A DNA stretch of 10,704 bases from JAEXNA01 sp037968995. GTDB lineage: Bacteria; Vulcanimicrobiota; Xenobia; Xenobiales; JADMJV01. The stretch is taken from NCBI GenBank assembly GCA_037968995.1, contig JBBKWP010000371.1, positions 1 through 10,704 on the forward strand, in the 5' to 3' direction. The notes under the pieces are model-generated. The model made no database searches. It saw only the letters and a program-made list of their open reading frames with translations, and was not told the origin of the DNA. Below are positions 1-6,002 of this stretch, piece after piece. Numbering within the stretch: the stretch's first letter is position 1; each line of letters starts with the position of its first letter. The position numbers and the translations under genes are program-made.

Positions 1-1101
1 GGTTCCCAGGCCGCCACGCCCGAGGGGCATCTGTCCTTGGGCATTAGAGCTGTCGACGAGGTGGCCCGAACGCTTATCGGGCACAGCAAGAACGCCTGCA
101 CAGCCGAAGGCGCCGCCACCGGGCTCGCCGGTCTGCCCGGAATCGTGGTCGACATCCCCGCGCTCTACGGCCTGCTTTTTCGCATGATCGCGCAGGTCGC
201 GGTGTGCTACGGATTTCCAGTGGAGAACGACGAACACGAGCGGTATCACCTGCTCAAGATTCTCGATGTCGGACACCTCCAAGAACCCGCCGAGCGACGA
301 GTGGGGATGGGAGAGTTGCTGCACTGGCATCAAAGCCTGGGCAGCCAGGTAGCCGCCGCCGAAGCTCAGCGGTTCGCGGTGGAGAAAGGGCTGCAGAACT
401 TGGCCCGCCACCTGGGCCTTGCGTTGACGCAGCGAAAGCTCGCTCAGACGGTGGCTCTGGTGGGCGGAGTGGTAGGCGCAGGAGTCAACCGGCAGCTTGC
501 GGGCGAGATCGGTCAAGTGGCCTTCCACGCCTTCCGGCGACGCTTTCTCTTGGAGACCGCACGTTTACGCCAGAGCGAGCGGGCCAAAGTTGGTTCGCAG
601 ATCGAGAACCGACCTTCGTTCTGCTCCGGTTGTGGTCATTTTCTTACCCCAGGTGTCCACTTCTGCACGGTCTGTGGGGAGCGTATCGAGGCGGAGACTG
701 GAGGAGACGCTATCGAACCGATCGTTCCCGAAAGCCGAAGGCGTGACGAAGTTTCCGATTCCGCGACGATATCCCCGGAAGTCCAACCCATAGACGTCTC
801 TCCTCCGCTGCGGAAAGCCACCCACCTTCCGGGACGAGCCCTGCTCAACATCGACACCGCCGAGCTCAATCTTTTGTTGGCCGAACTCGACACCCAGGAG
901 GGCGCTTCCATCCGATTGGAAGCGGGCCAGATTGTAGCGCGAAACTCTCGAATGCGGGCCACGCTCACCCACGTTCCCCTGAAGGATCTGGCACTCACGG
1001 CCGACACGCCAAAAGGCATTGTTCACGTCGAGCTAGAGTCGCTGACCCTTCAGCCCGAGCGGGCCGAGGCGGTACTTCGGCTGGGGATCGAGCTTTCGTG
1101 A
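1..1101 (+). CDS. EcsC-family protein with zinc ribbon and extra C-terminal domain (5' partial)
   Basis: The frame is open to the left edge, so the start lies outside the window; a TTG at 37 is only an internal candidate. Numbering from that TTG, residues 1-175 look like the EcsC family: an Ala/Gly-rich stretch (AEGAATGLAGLPG, 23-35), then DIPALYGLLFRMIAQVAVCYGF with a conserved 'DIPAL...CYG' pattern, and a Gly/Ala-rich hydrophobic hairpin (QTVALVGGVVGAGVNRQ). EcsC proteins are poorly characterised; the founding member sits beside an ABC transporter in Bacillus, and membrane association is likely. Residues 196-213 form a zinc ribbon (C196, C199, C210, C213; CxxC-10-CxxC). A polar linker rich in Pro, Glu and Ser leads to a beta-rich C-terminal domain (about 267-354) that I do not recognise. 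The stop codon overlaps the start of the next gene (GTGA), so the two are probably translationally coupled. EcsC assignment is fairly firm; the role is unknown. Confidence 0.85.
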   Translation, partial: GSQAATPEGHLSLGIRAVDEVARTLIGHSKNACTAEGAATGLAGLPGIVVDIPALYGLLFRMIAQVAVCYGFPVENDEHERYHLLKILDVGHLQEPAERRVGMGELLHWHQSLGSQVAAAEAQRFAVEKGLQNLARHLGLALTQRKLAQTVALVGGVVGAGVNRQLAGEIGQVAFHAFRRRFLLETARLRQSERAKVGSQIENRPSFCSGCGHFLTPGVHFCTVCGERIEAETGGDAIEPIVPESRRRDEVSDSATISPEVQPIDVSPPLRKATHLPGRALLNIDTAELNLLLAELDTQEGASIRLEAGQIVARNSRMRATLTHVPLKDLALTADTPKGIVHVELESLTLQPERAEAVLRLGIELS

Positions 1102-1592
1102 TCGCTCTTCGTCTCGACGCGCCGCTGCTCAACAGCGTGGCGGCCCAGATGCTTCCCGAGTATGACCTCAAATATCGCGATGGATGTCTTTTGGGCAGGG
1201 TGCCTCTCTCGCTTGCCACCATCACCTTCTCCGTCGTTCCCAGTTGCACCGCGTCCCATCTCCTGCTCTCCCTCCCCTTCCAAGAGATTCAAGCCGACAA
1301 AGCGCCGGCGTTCCTCATGCCGAAACTGGTAGGTCTATTCTGGGGCAAGCTCTCTCAAGAGATCGAAAACCGCCTGCTACCACAACTGGCAGGTGCGGGT
1401 CTACCCGCCCACACCGTGACGACACAACGGGTCGACTCTCCTGAGGGAGACGTGGGGATCCTCCTGGTGTCGCTAGAGGCCGCCAACAGTTGGCTGGCCC
1501 AGCGCCATCCTCGCCTCCGTAGCAGCATCCTCGAGATTGTCTTCGCCTCGGATTCCGTCGAGGTTCGGGGGACTTTGGTCGAGAAAGCGTAG
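1098..1592 (+). CDS. Hypothetical protein, translationally coupled to EcsC-family gene
   Basis: A 164-residue protein starting at a GTG that overlaps the upstream stop codon by 4 nt (GTGA). No ATG is better placed: the next in-frame ATG (1150) would drop the N-terminal strand. I do not recognise the family. It has no signal peptide and no clear membrane span. It looks like alternating beta strands (residues 1-65), an amphipathic helix (LVGLFWGKLSQEIENRLLPQL, about 78-98), and more strands. Its opening (L-x-L-D-x-x-x-L-N) resembles the opening of the C-terminal domain of the preceding protein (L-x-I-D-x-x-x-L-N), so the two may share a fold; this is inference from pattern only. Coupling suggests the products work together or in fixed ratio. 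Confidence 0.75.
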   Translation: MIALRLDAPLLNSVAAQMLPEYDLKYRDGCLLGRVPLSLATITFSVVPSCTASHLLLSLPFQEIQADKAPAFLMPKLVGLFWGKLSQEIENRLLPQLAGAGLPAHTVTTQRVDSPEGDVGILLVSLEAANSWLAQRHPRLRSSILEIVFASDSVEVRGTLVEKA

Positions 1593-1643
1593 CGGGGCCG
1601 GTGGGCCTAGCAGCGCCTGAGCAGAACCCGTGGAAACGGATCA
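1593..1643. other. Short convergent intergenic gap
   Basis: The 51 nt between two converging genes hold a 4-bp hairpin with a GGAA loop (CCGT at 1628-1631, ACGG at 1636-1639) and a GC-rich stretch, but no T-run. No convincing intrinsic terminator is visible for either gene. Confidence 0.4.
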
Positions 1644-2618
1644 CTACTTCGCGGTGAGAGCCGCCACTCGTTCCAGAAAGAAAGGAGACGTCCGCGAAAG
1701 CTCTCGTTCCAGCGCATCCTTCGCCGCCCGCATCTGCTGGTTCGAATCGAAAACGATCTTCTCCATGTGCTCTAGGCTGCTTTGGTACACCCGAGCGCAG
1801 GCCGCCTCATCTAGAAGTCCCAGGCTCAAGAGCGACAGCGATGCTCCAAAGTATGTGTCAAACGTCCTGGTCCCTTCTTCGGGCAACCTATCGTTGACTT
1901 GGTGGATAAGAATAGAGACGACCCGGTTGGGAAGCTGTTCTCTCATCATTCTGCCCAAGATAGCGTCACCTTGACCACTGTCTCCGAAAAAAACGAACAC
2001 GTACTCGGGATACAGTTCTTGGTAAATTTGAAAGTTCGTGAATTTTCGAAGAGCCATCGCCTCGTGACTGCGCAGGTCGAAGAGCGTGCCGCTCAGCACC
2101 GTGACTTGCGGTAGACCTTTTCGCGTCATCTGACGCTGCGTCCATCGCTCCACCACACCCATCTTGTCCCGGGGGCGCGCCGTGAGCAGAACGAGAGCCG
2201 CGACGTGAGACTGCTCCGAAAAACTTGCCGCTTGAAGCTCTTCGTGCAGGGTGACGACCCCTGGATAGAGACTCGACGTAGGATATCGCTTGTCGTGAAG
2301 ACTGGCGTAAAGCGTGTCGTCCACATCGCTCAGCACCCGAATGGGCGCTTTCTCAAACTTAGCGGACCGAGTCACGAAATGATTCAGGATCTCAGCTCTA
2401 ATGTCTTTATCGTCAATATCGCTGTAAACAAGCTCAAGAAGATCACTATGGTCTCCCCCTGTGTCGATCGCGTTCTTTAACCGAGTGAGGTCCAAGCCCT
2501 CAACAGACAAGACCAGCTTAGCGATCTCTTTTTCGTTTCGCGGGGAAGTATATCCGCGTTGAAGCGCTTGGATTTTGACTGCCATCTCCAGTATTTCTGA
2601 CTCCGCTATACCTTGCAT
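1644..2618 (-). CDS. App1-type (DUF2183) HAD-like phosphatidate phosphatase domain protein
   Basis: A 324-residue protein with the catalytic motifs of the App1/DUF2183 family, a HAD-like fold: DVDDT at 98-102 (nucleophile and acid/base Asp 98 and 100), TARP at 146-149, and FFGDSGQGD at 210-218. In yeast, App1 dephosphorylates phosphatidic acid to diacylglycerol; bacterial members are largely untested, so lipid phosphatase activity is inferred. The N-terminal part (1-90) is helical with several acidic motifs (DIDDKDIRAEI), and the C-terminus (270-324) looks helical or coiled-coil. There is no signal peptide or membrane span, so it is probably cytosolic or peripheral. The ATG at 2618 is preceded by a weak GGGG (2629-2632). 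A second in-frame ATG at 2585 lacks proper spacing. It lies 42 nt downstream of the M48 protease gene on the same strand, so co-transcription is likely. Confidence 0.88.
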   Translation of the reverse strand: MQGIAESEILEMAVKIQALQRGYTSPRNEKEIAKLVLSVEGLDLTRLKNAIDTGGDHSDLLELVYSDIDDKDIRAEILNHFVTRSAKFEKAPIRVLSDVDDTLYASLHDKRYPTSSLYPGVVTLHEELQAASFSEQSHVAALVLLTARPRDKMGVVERWTQRQMTRKGLPQVTVLSGTLFDLRSHEAMALRKFTNFQIYQELYPEYVFVFFGDSGQGDAILGRMMREQLPNRVVSILIHQVNDRLPEEGTRTFDTYFGASLSLLSLGLLDEAACARVYQSSLEHMEKIVFDSNQQMRAAKDALERELSRTSPFFLERVAALTAK

Positions 2619-2660
2619 AAAACTGTCACCCCAGCTTATAGCTGTCCTTTCGGGAACCGA

Positions 2661-3431
2661 TCATGGACTCTCTGTGGAGAGAGCGCCGATGGCCTCCTTG
2701 ATCTTCTTTGTGCGGTTCTTAGGACTCGGATGCGTACTTATAAAATCCGGACGACCTCCCGGTCCTGATTTTTCCAAAATCGCCATGACTTCCAGCATCG
2801 CCTCTGGCTCGTAACCCGCCGAGATGAGCAGGTTCAGCCCCAACAAGTCGGATTCCATTTCATCTTCTCGGCTGAATTTCATCTGAACCAATTCCCCTAA
2901 CACCATGGCCATGCGGGCACTGTCGGTCGAACTCTTTGGATCGAACGTCGCCACGATGGCGGCTCCTGTCAGACCGTTCGCCAGCTGCCGCTTGGCTAAC
3001 TGCTCCGCGGAGTGACGGGCCACCACATGACCAATTTCGTGGCTTAAGATCGCGGCCAACTGGTCGTGGGACTCGAGTTTTTGGTAAAGGGCACCAGTGA
3101 GGCAGATTTGGCCTCCCGGCAGGGCGAACGCATTCACCACCTCGGGATCACGGAGCAGATGAAACTCGAATTCGTAGGGAAGGTCTGTGGCAAGAGAGCC
3201 CACCAACTTCTTGCCCACAGAGTCCACTTGGTCTTGGGCCTCGACGCTCTCATGCAAGCCATGGTATTGCTCCAACAACTCCGGCAGCGCACGCCGCCCC
3301 AGGGCGACTTCTTGCTGGTAAGAGATGCCAATTTTTTGGTGTTCTCCCGTGACCGGATTTGTTGAACCAGAAGAGCAGTACGTGAAGAGGGAAGTGAGAG
3401 CGATCACTGCCGCCGCGAGAAGTCTTACCAT
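2661..3431 (-). CDS. M48-family zinc metalloprotease, probable lipoprotein
   Basis: A 256-residue M48 (Ste24/LoiP/BepA-like) peptidase. The zinc motif is HEIGH at 131-135 with the usual following helix, and the third ligand lies in SREDEMESD (187-195), matching the family SRxxE...D pattern. NPVTG at 25-29 is a frequent motif just after the signal in exported M48 lipoproteins. The N-terminus (MVRLLAAAVIALTSLFTYC) is a signal peptide with Cys19 as candidate lipidated residue, although Tyr at -1 is atypical for a lipobox. Exported members act in envelope protein quality control; that role here is inferred. The ATG at 3431 is chosen over an in-frame start at 3725 because GGAGG sits 4 nt upstream and the signal peptide begins here. 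The longer frame overlaps the coiled-coil gene and reads as Arg/Ser-rich nonsense. It is followed after 42 nt by the App1-like gene. Confidence 0.92.
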   Translation of the reverse strand: MVRLLAAAVIALTSLFTYCSSGSTNPVTGEHQKIGISYQQEVALGRRALPELLEQYHGLHESVEAQDQVDSVGKKLVGSLATDLPYEFEFHLLRDPEVVNAFALPGGQICLTGALYQKLESHDQLAAILSHEIGHVVARHSAEQLAKRQLANGLTGAAIVATFDPKSSTDSARMAMVLGELVQMKFSREDEMESDLLGLNLLISAGYEPEAMLEVMAILEKSGPGGRPDFISTHPSPKNRTKKIKEAIGALSTESP

Positions 3432-3435
3432 AGGG

Positions 3436-3440
3436 CCTCC
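3436..3440 (-). promoter_or_regulatory. Ribosome binding site setting the M48 start
   Basis: GGAGG on the - strand, 4 nt from the ATG at 3431. This supports the 256-residue start with the signal peptide over the longer open frame. Confidence 0.75.
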
Positions 3441-3546
3441 AGACCCTATAATGCGGAGTTTAGGTTGTTTCCACGGTAACCATGAGTATATCCGAGGGCC
3501 CGACCCCAAGGATACAACGAGAATACTAACCCCGTCGGCCGCTCGG

Positions 3547-3936
3547 CTAACTCGCGCGGTCTTCGAGGCTACGAATGCGACGCTCGTGGTCCGCGAAGCT
3601 CTTGTGAAGATCCACGCTGTTATCAAGAACTTCCCTGAGTGCCGTGAGCGTCTCCTGGTCGCGATCCAGTTGCTGGTGCATGGAAGACTTGAAGGTTTGA
3701 CCCAGACCTTGGACATCGGAACCAAGACCTTCTACGTCTGACCCAAGACTTTCTACTTTGGCACCAAGGGCCTTGAGTCCCGCGCTCACTTCATTGAGTC
3801 CAGCGCTCATGACCCGAAGTTCCCCACTCACCTTGGACATCTTGCGGTCAACTTGCCCGCTCAGTTCCCTCGTCTGCAATGCGTTCAGGCGAAAATTTGT
3901 CTCGATCACCTGCCGCAATTTATCCATATCACTCAT
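3547..3936 (-). CDS. Small heptad-repeat coiled-coil protein, function unknown
   Basis: A 129-residue charged protein with no signal peptide, membrane span or cysteine. It appears helical along its length. The middle (about 45-79) is five consecutive seven-residue units: AGLNEVS, AGLKALG, AKVESLG, SDVEGLG, SDVQGLG. Hydrophobic V/L positions recur every 3 and 4 residues, as in a coiled coil, but with unusual Gly at one heptad position. The C-terminus (HERRIRSLEDRAS) resembles the end of many bacterial coiled-coil proteins. The ATG at 3936 has a GTGAGG Shine-Dalgarno (3945-3950) 8 nt away. The M48 gene follows on the same strand after 115 nt, so it may be in the same transcript. Similar proteins act as scaffolds or oligomerisation modules, but I assign no function. 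Confidence 0.78.
   Translation of the reverse strand: MSDMDKLRQVIETNFRLNALQTRELSGQVDRKMSKVSGELRVMSAGLNEVSAGLKALGAKVESLGSDVEGLGSDVQGLGQTFKSSMHQQLDRDQETLTALREVLDNSVDLHKSFADHERRIRSLEDRAS
3700..3804 (-). repeat. 21-bp imperfect tandem repeat encoding coiled-coil heptads
   Basis: Five 21-nt units (3700-3720, 3721-3741, 3742-3762, 3763-3783, 3784-3804) each encode one heptad. The first three are the most alike on the + strand, sharing the core CCAAGAC or CCCAGAC followed by TT. This is consistent with growth of the coiled coil by 21-bp duplication followed by drift. Confidence 0.75.
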
Positions 3937-4370
3937 ACTCGATACCTCACTCGATGGGAGCCTAAAGGAACACTTCGTTTCGGCTCACCCGTCCATTTTA
4001 CCAGAACTCTGGGTGAATTCAACGAACGCGAGGTTAAAGGGTTGTGCCGGAATCGCCTTCAGGCACGGAAGACCAAACGAACGGAATGGCGAGGTCGGAA
4101 GCAGCCTCTTTTGAGGCGACCGCCCCTCTTCCACCATTCCCTCGTCTGCTTCAGGGAGACGCACCGGTAAATGACAACTTTTGAAAGATCGTCGAGAAGA
4201 ACTGAGAAGCGATGTGGGCGCTCTACTAAGAGACCAGGAAATTTCGCCTCGGAACAAGACCATCAACCGCCTGGAATTTTCGTGGACAATCGCGGGTTCC
4301 TTAGCTCCGCGGCGCCAAGCGTGGGTAGGAGCCACTGCTTCTCGGTGAGCCTTCGCGGCTAATGAGACCC
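3937..4370. other. 434-nt region without a convincing gene
   Basis: This stretch between two - strand genes has no frame with good coding character and clear Shine-Dalgarno. It holds the upstream region of the coiled-coil gene, a 5-bp hairpin with a TTTT loop (GCCTC/GAGGC, 4104-4117), a GC-rich inverted repeat (CGCGG at 4291-4295, CCGCG at 4307-4311), and a possible 55-codon frame at 4181-4348. Longer open frames on either strand are Arg/Ser/Pro-rich and look like chance. It could include a leader, a small RNA or a decayed gene; nothing decides this. Confidence 0.5.
4181..4348 (+). CDS. Possible 55-residue small protein or gene remnant (doubtful)
   Basis: A TTG-initiated frame encoding 55 residues, beginning MKDRREELRSDVGALLRDQE. 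It has a plausible amphipathic charged first half and a segment with Trp, Phe and Ala (LEFSWTIAGSLAPRRQAWVG). The composition looks more protein-like than the overlapping ATG frame starting at 4171, which is Arg/Ser-rich. Against it: no Shine-Dalgarno, a TTG start, no recognisable family, and no neighbour on the same strand within 570 nt. It may be a remnant of a larger gene or chance. Confidence 0.15.
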   Translation: MKDRREELRSDVGALLRDQEISPRNKTINRLEFSWTIAGSLAPRRQAWVGATASR

Positions 4371-4829
4371 CTAGTCCGCTACTGCGGTAGCGAACGTGAA
4401 CGTTCCATTCGGATTCTGATTCAGGCTGGTGAACTCACCTGTTATAAAACCGTGCGGATGGCTGTCTGTTTGAAAGAAGACGTTCTCTAATCCATCATTT
4501 CGCCAAACGTTCAATTTTGCGGGGCGCCCCTGGGGTCCTCCGAAGCCCGGCTGCCGTTCACCTGTCGCCAGGAGGGTGCCGCTGGCCTCTATGAAAACAC
4601 CCGATACCGTCGCCGTATATCCTCCCTCCAGGAGTCCTGCCGCAGGCTCATCCAAAAGCGAAACGACTCCAGGCGCGGATTCTCCATCTCTTTCGGTACC
4701 ATCGAAAGCGAGAAAAAAGTCTTTCACCGTTTCAACCTTCGTTTTTAATTCTTTTGCCGCCGACTGCTCTGGCGCATGGAAGTTTCGAAATGTTGTGCTC
4801 CGGGTTCCTGGGAACTGAATGCCTATCAT
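4371..4829 (-). CDS. Hypothetical protein, 152 residues
   Basis: I do not recognise this family. The protein is acidic with no signal peptide, membrane span or cysteine. Residues 20-45 look helical (EQSAAKELKTKVETVKDFF), and the remainder is Gly-rich and probably beta, with repeated short hydrophobic strands (YTATVSGVFIEASGTLLATGE at 71-91, GTFTFATAVAD at the end). HPHG at 124-127 is a cluster of two His that could bind a metal, but there is no family support. The ATG at 4829 has a good AGGAGA Shine-Dalgarno (4838-4843) at 8 nt, which makes this a real gene. It is divergent from the LamG-domain gene, with 94 nt between start codons, and the two may share control through the repeats in that gap. 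Confidence 0.75.
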   Translation of the reverse strand: MIGIQFPGTRSTTFRNFHAPEQSAAKELKTKVETVKDFFLAFDGTERDGESAPGVVSLLDEPAAGLLEGGYTATVSGVFIEASGTLLATGERQPGFGGPQGRPAKLNVWRNDGLENVFFQTDSHPHGFITGEFTSLNQNPNGTFTFATAVAD

Positions 4830-4858
4830 CTTAATTGTCTCCTATATCTGAATGTGCT

Positions 4859-4887
4859 TTGATGCTTTGGAATCATAAGCGTATCAA
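4859..4887 (+). promoter_or_regulatory. Weak sigma70-like promoter candidate for the LamG-domain gene
   Basis: TTGATG (4859-4864) and TATCAA (4882-4887) are separated by 17 nt; each matches the consensus at 4 of 6 positions. It lies in the divergent spacer and points to the gene at 4924. The -10 box abuts an inverted repeat, so a repressor there could block it. The fit is modest and could be chance. Confidence 0.25.
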
Positions 4888-4912
4888 TCGAGCCTTCGAT
4901 GGACCTTCGATG
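4887..4912. repeat. Direct and inverted repeats in divergent spacer (possible operator)
   Basis: CCTTCGATG occurs at 4893-4901 and again at 4904-4912, a period of 11 bp, about one helical turn. The first copy overlaps the inverted repeat ATCGA-GCCT-TCGAT (4887-4900). The arrangement lies between two divergent start codons (4829 and 4924) and resembles a transcription-factor site. No cognate regulator is encoded in the window. Confidence 0.4.
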
Positions 4913-4923
4913 AGCAGACGGAA

Positions 4924-5934
4924 ATGCTAAAAGTTTGTGAGTCGCCCTTCGTAGATCTGCTCGGGGCCGGAATCGCCAGCATCGACGGCGGTTCCGCAGG
5001 CCAATCGGTCATGTCCGCCGCCGGAGCCGGAGCACTTGTCGGAGGGGTCGCCGGCTCTCCCAAATCGGCTCTTCTCACCGGTGGAGGCGCCTTTATCGGC
5101 GCGACCATTGCCACCATGGCTGGAATGCCCGGGTCGGCCGTCATCAGCGCTGCTGGAACCGGCGCGCTCATCGGTTGGTCCAGGAATAAACCCTCATCCG
5201 ATGCGACAGATTCTGGAATGCGAACACCTAGGTCTTTTGAAGTCATCATCCTGCTGAGCCTGATCGCGGTGTACGCCTCTTGGAGCGTCAAGCGCTCGGA
5301 GGACACCACAAACGTTTCGTCAGCCCAAACAGCGGGGGAAGACGTTCTTTTGGAACTCAGACTCGGCGAGACGCTAGACGACTCTAGCGCTTCTCGACAC
5401 ATCACGCGGGCCAACGGGGTGGTTCCCTGCACGGATCGCTTCGGGGTGGAGAATGGAGCTTCAACCTTCTCCGGACGAAGCTATATCGCCATAGACCGCC
5501 CGGAAAAGTTCGACGACTTGGATGCTTTCACACTCAGCGGATGGGTCAGACCCACCATCCGTCAGGAGCATCTCAATATCATTTCCAAAGTGACCCCGCA
5601 CCGAGACTTCAATCTCCAGATCGATGCGCTCGGACGCCCGGTCACCCACATTATGAACCAAGTTTACGAGTTCTGTTACGCCAAGAATTCTGTGCCACTC
5701 CACGAATGGTCGTTCGTAGCCGCCACTTACGACGCGGGAGTCTGGAAAATCTATATCGACGGCAAACTCGACTGGTCGGAAAAGGTGACCAGGCCGGCGG
5801 TCGGGCAAAGCCGACTGATGACGGTGGGAGCCCTCTTCCCTGGGATGGAGGGGTTTGTTGGCGACCTCGACGATATCCGTGTCCATTCTCGGGCCCTGAC
5901 GGCCGATGAGATCTCAGAACTCAAAAGCGAATGA
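4924..5934 (+). CDS. Membrane-anchored LamG/concanavalin-like domain protein with Gly-rich N-terminal repeats
   Basis: A 336-residue protein with three parts. Residues 14-84 are Gly/Ala-rich with three roughly 22-residue units; the first and third share SAAG[AT]GAL[VI]G (31-40, 76-84), and the middle has LLTGGGAFIGATIAT. This resembles a glycine-zipper-like membrane segment. Residues 105-120 (FEVIILLSLIAVYASW) form a clear membrane span with KR just after it. Residues 140-332 form a LamG (Laminin_G_3-type) beta-sandwich, with AFTLSGWVRP (201-210), WSFVAATYDAGVWKIYIDG (262-280) and GDLDDIRVHSRALTADEI at the end, all typical. LamG domains bind carbohydrate or protein ligands, usually outside the cytoplasm; the ligand here is unknown. 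The ATG at 4924 has only a weak ACGGA upstream, and the frame stays open further upstream without a better start. The next gene starts 68 nt later on the same strand. Confidence 0.8.
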   Translation: MLKVCESPFVDLLGAGIASIDGGSAGQSVMSAAGAGALVGGVAGSPKSALLTGGGAFIGATIATMAGMPGSAVISAAGTGALIGWSRNKPSSDATDSGMRTPRSFEVIILLSLIAVYASWSVKRSEDTTNVSSAQTAGEDVLLELRLGETLDDSSASRHITRANGVVPCTDRFGVENGASTFSGRSYIAIDRPEKFDDLDAFTLSGWVRPTIRQEHLNIISKVTPHRDFNLQIDALGRPVTHIMNQVYEFCYAKNSVPLHEWSFVAATYDAGVWKIYIDGKLDWSEKVTRPAVGQSRLMTVGALFPGMEGFVGDLDDIRVHSRALTADEISELKSE

Positions 5935-5993
5935 TGGAGACGAAGCGTTGGCGACAGGCGCGGAGATCTCTGACGGCTAACGGTTCTCCCCAC

Positions 5994-5998
5994 GGAGG
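5994..5998 (+). promoter_or_regulatory. Ribosome binding site setting the serine hydrolase start
   Basis: GGAGG lies 4 nt before the ATG at 6003. It favours this start, which opens directly with a signal peptide, over an in-frame ATG at 5931 that has no Shine-Dalgarno and would put 24 charged residues before the signal. Confidence 0.75.
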
Positions 5999-6002
5999 CC
6001 TC

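Noticed and set aside
565..1026. Long antisense frames opposite the EcsC gene
   Set aside because: They are shadows of a gene with clear EcsC and zinc-ribbon motifs; translations show no family features.
3447..3452. TATAAT on the + strand upstream of the M48 gene
   Set aside because: It is a perfect -10 hexamer, but no + strand gene follows and no -35 box is seen at the right distance.
3485..3490. TATACT on the - strand as a -10 box for the M48 gene
   Set aside because: No -35-like hexamer lies 16-18 nt upstream; the nearest (TTGTAT) has a 21-nt spacer.
3432..3725. N-terminal extension of the M48 protease (start at 3725)
   Set aside because: It overlaps the coiled-coil gene in another frame, is Arg/Ser-rich without structure, and a Shine-Dalgarno plus signal peptide mark the start at 3431.
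4104..4117. GCCTC-TTTT-GAGGC hairpin as a terminator
   Set aside because: The stem is only 5 bp and no T-run follows on either strand.
3985..4335. 116-codon - strand frame in the 434-nt gap
   Set aside because: Its translation is Arg/Ser/Pro-rich with no ribosome binding site, and an overlapping + strand frame is equally plausible, so neither is convincing.
4884..5432. 182-codon antisense frame opposite the LamG gene
   Set aside because: The Ala/Pro/Ser-rich translation arises from the Gly/Ala-rich repeats on the other strand.
5931..6002. Upstream start for the serine hydrolase overlapping the LamG gene stop
   Set aside because: The ATGA overlap looks like coupling, but there is no Shine-Dalgarno and the added residues would bury the signal peptide. 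GGAGG before 6003 fits better.
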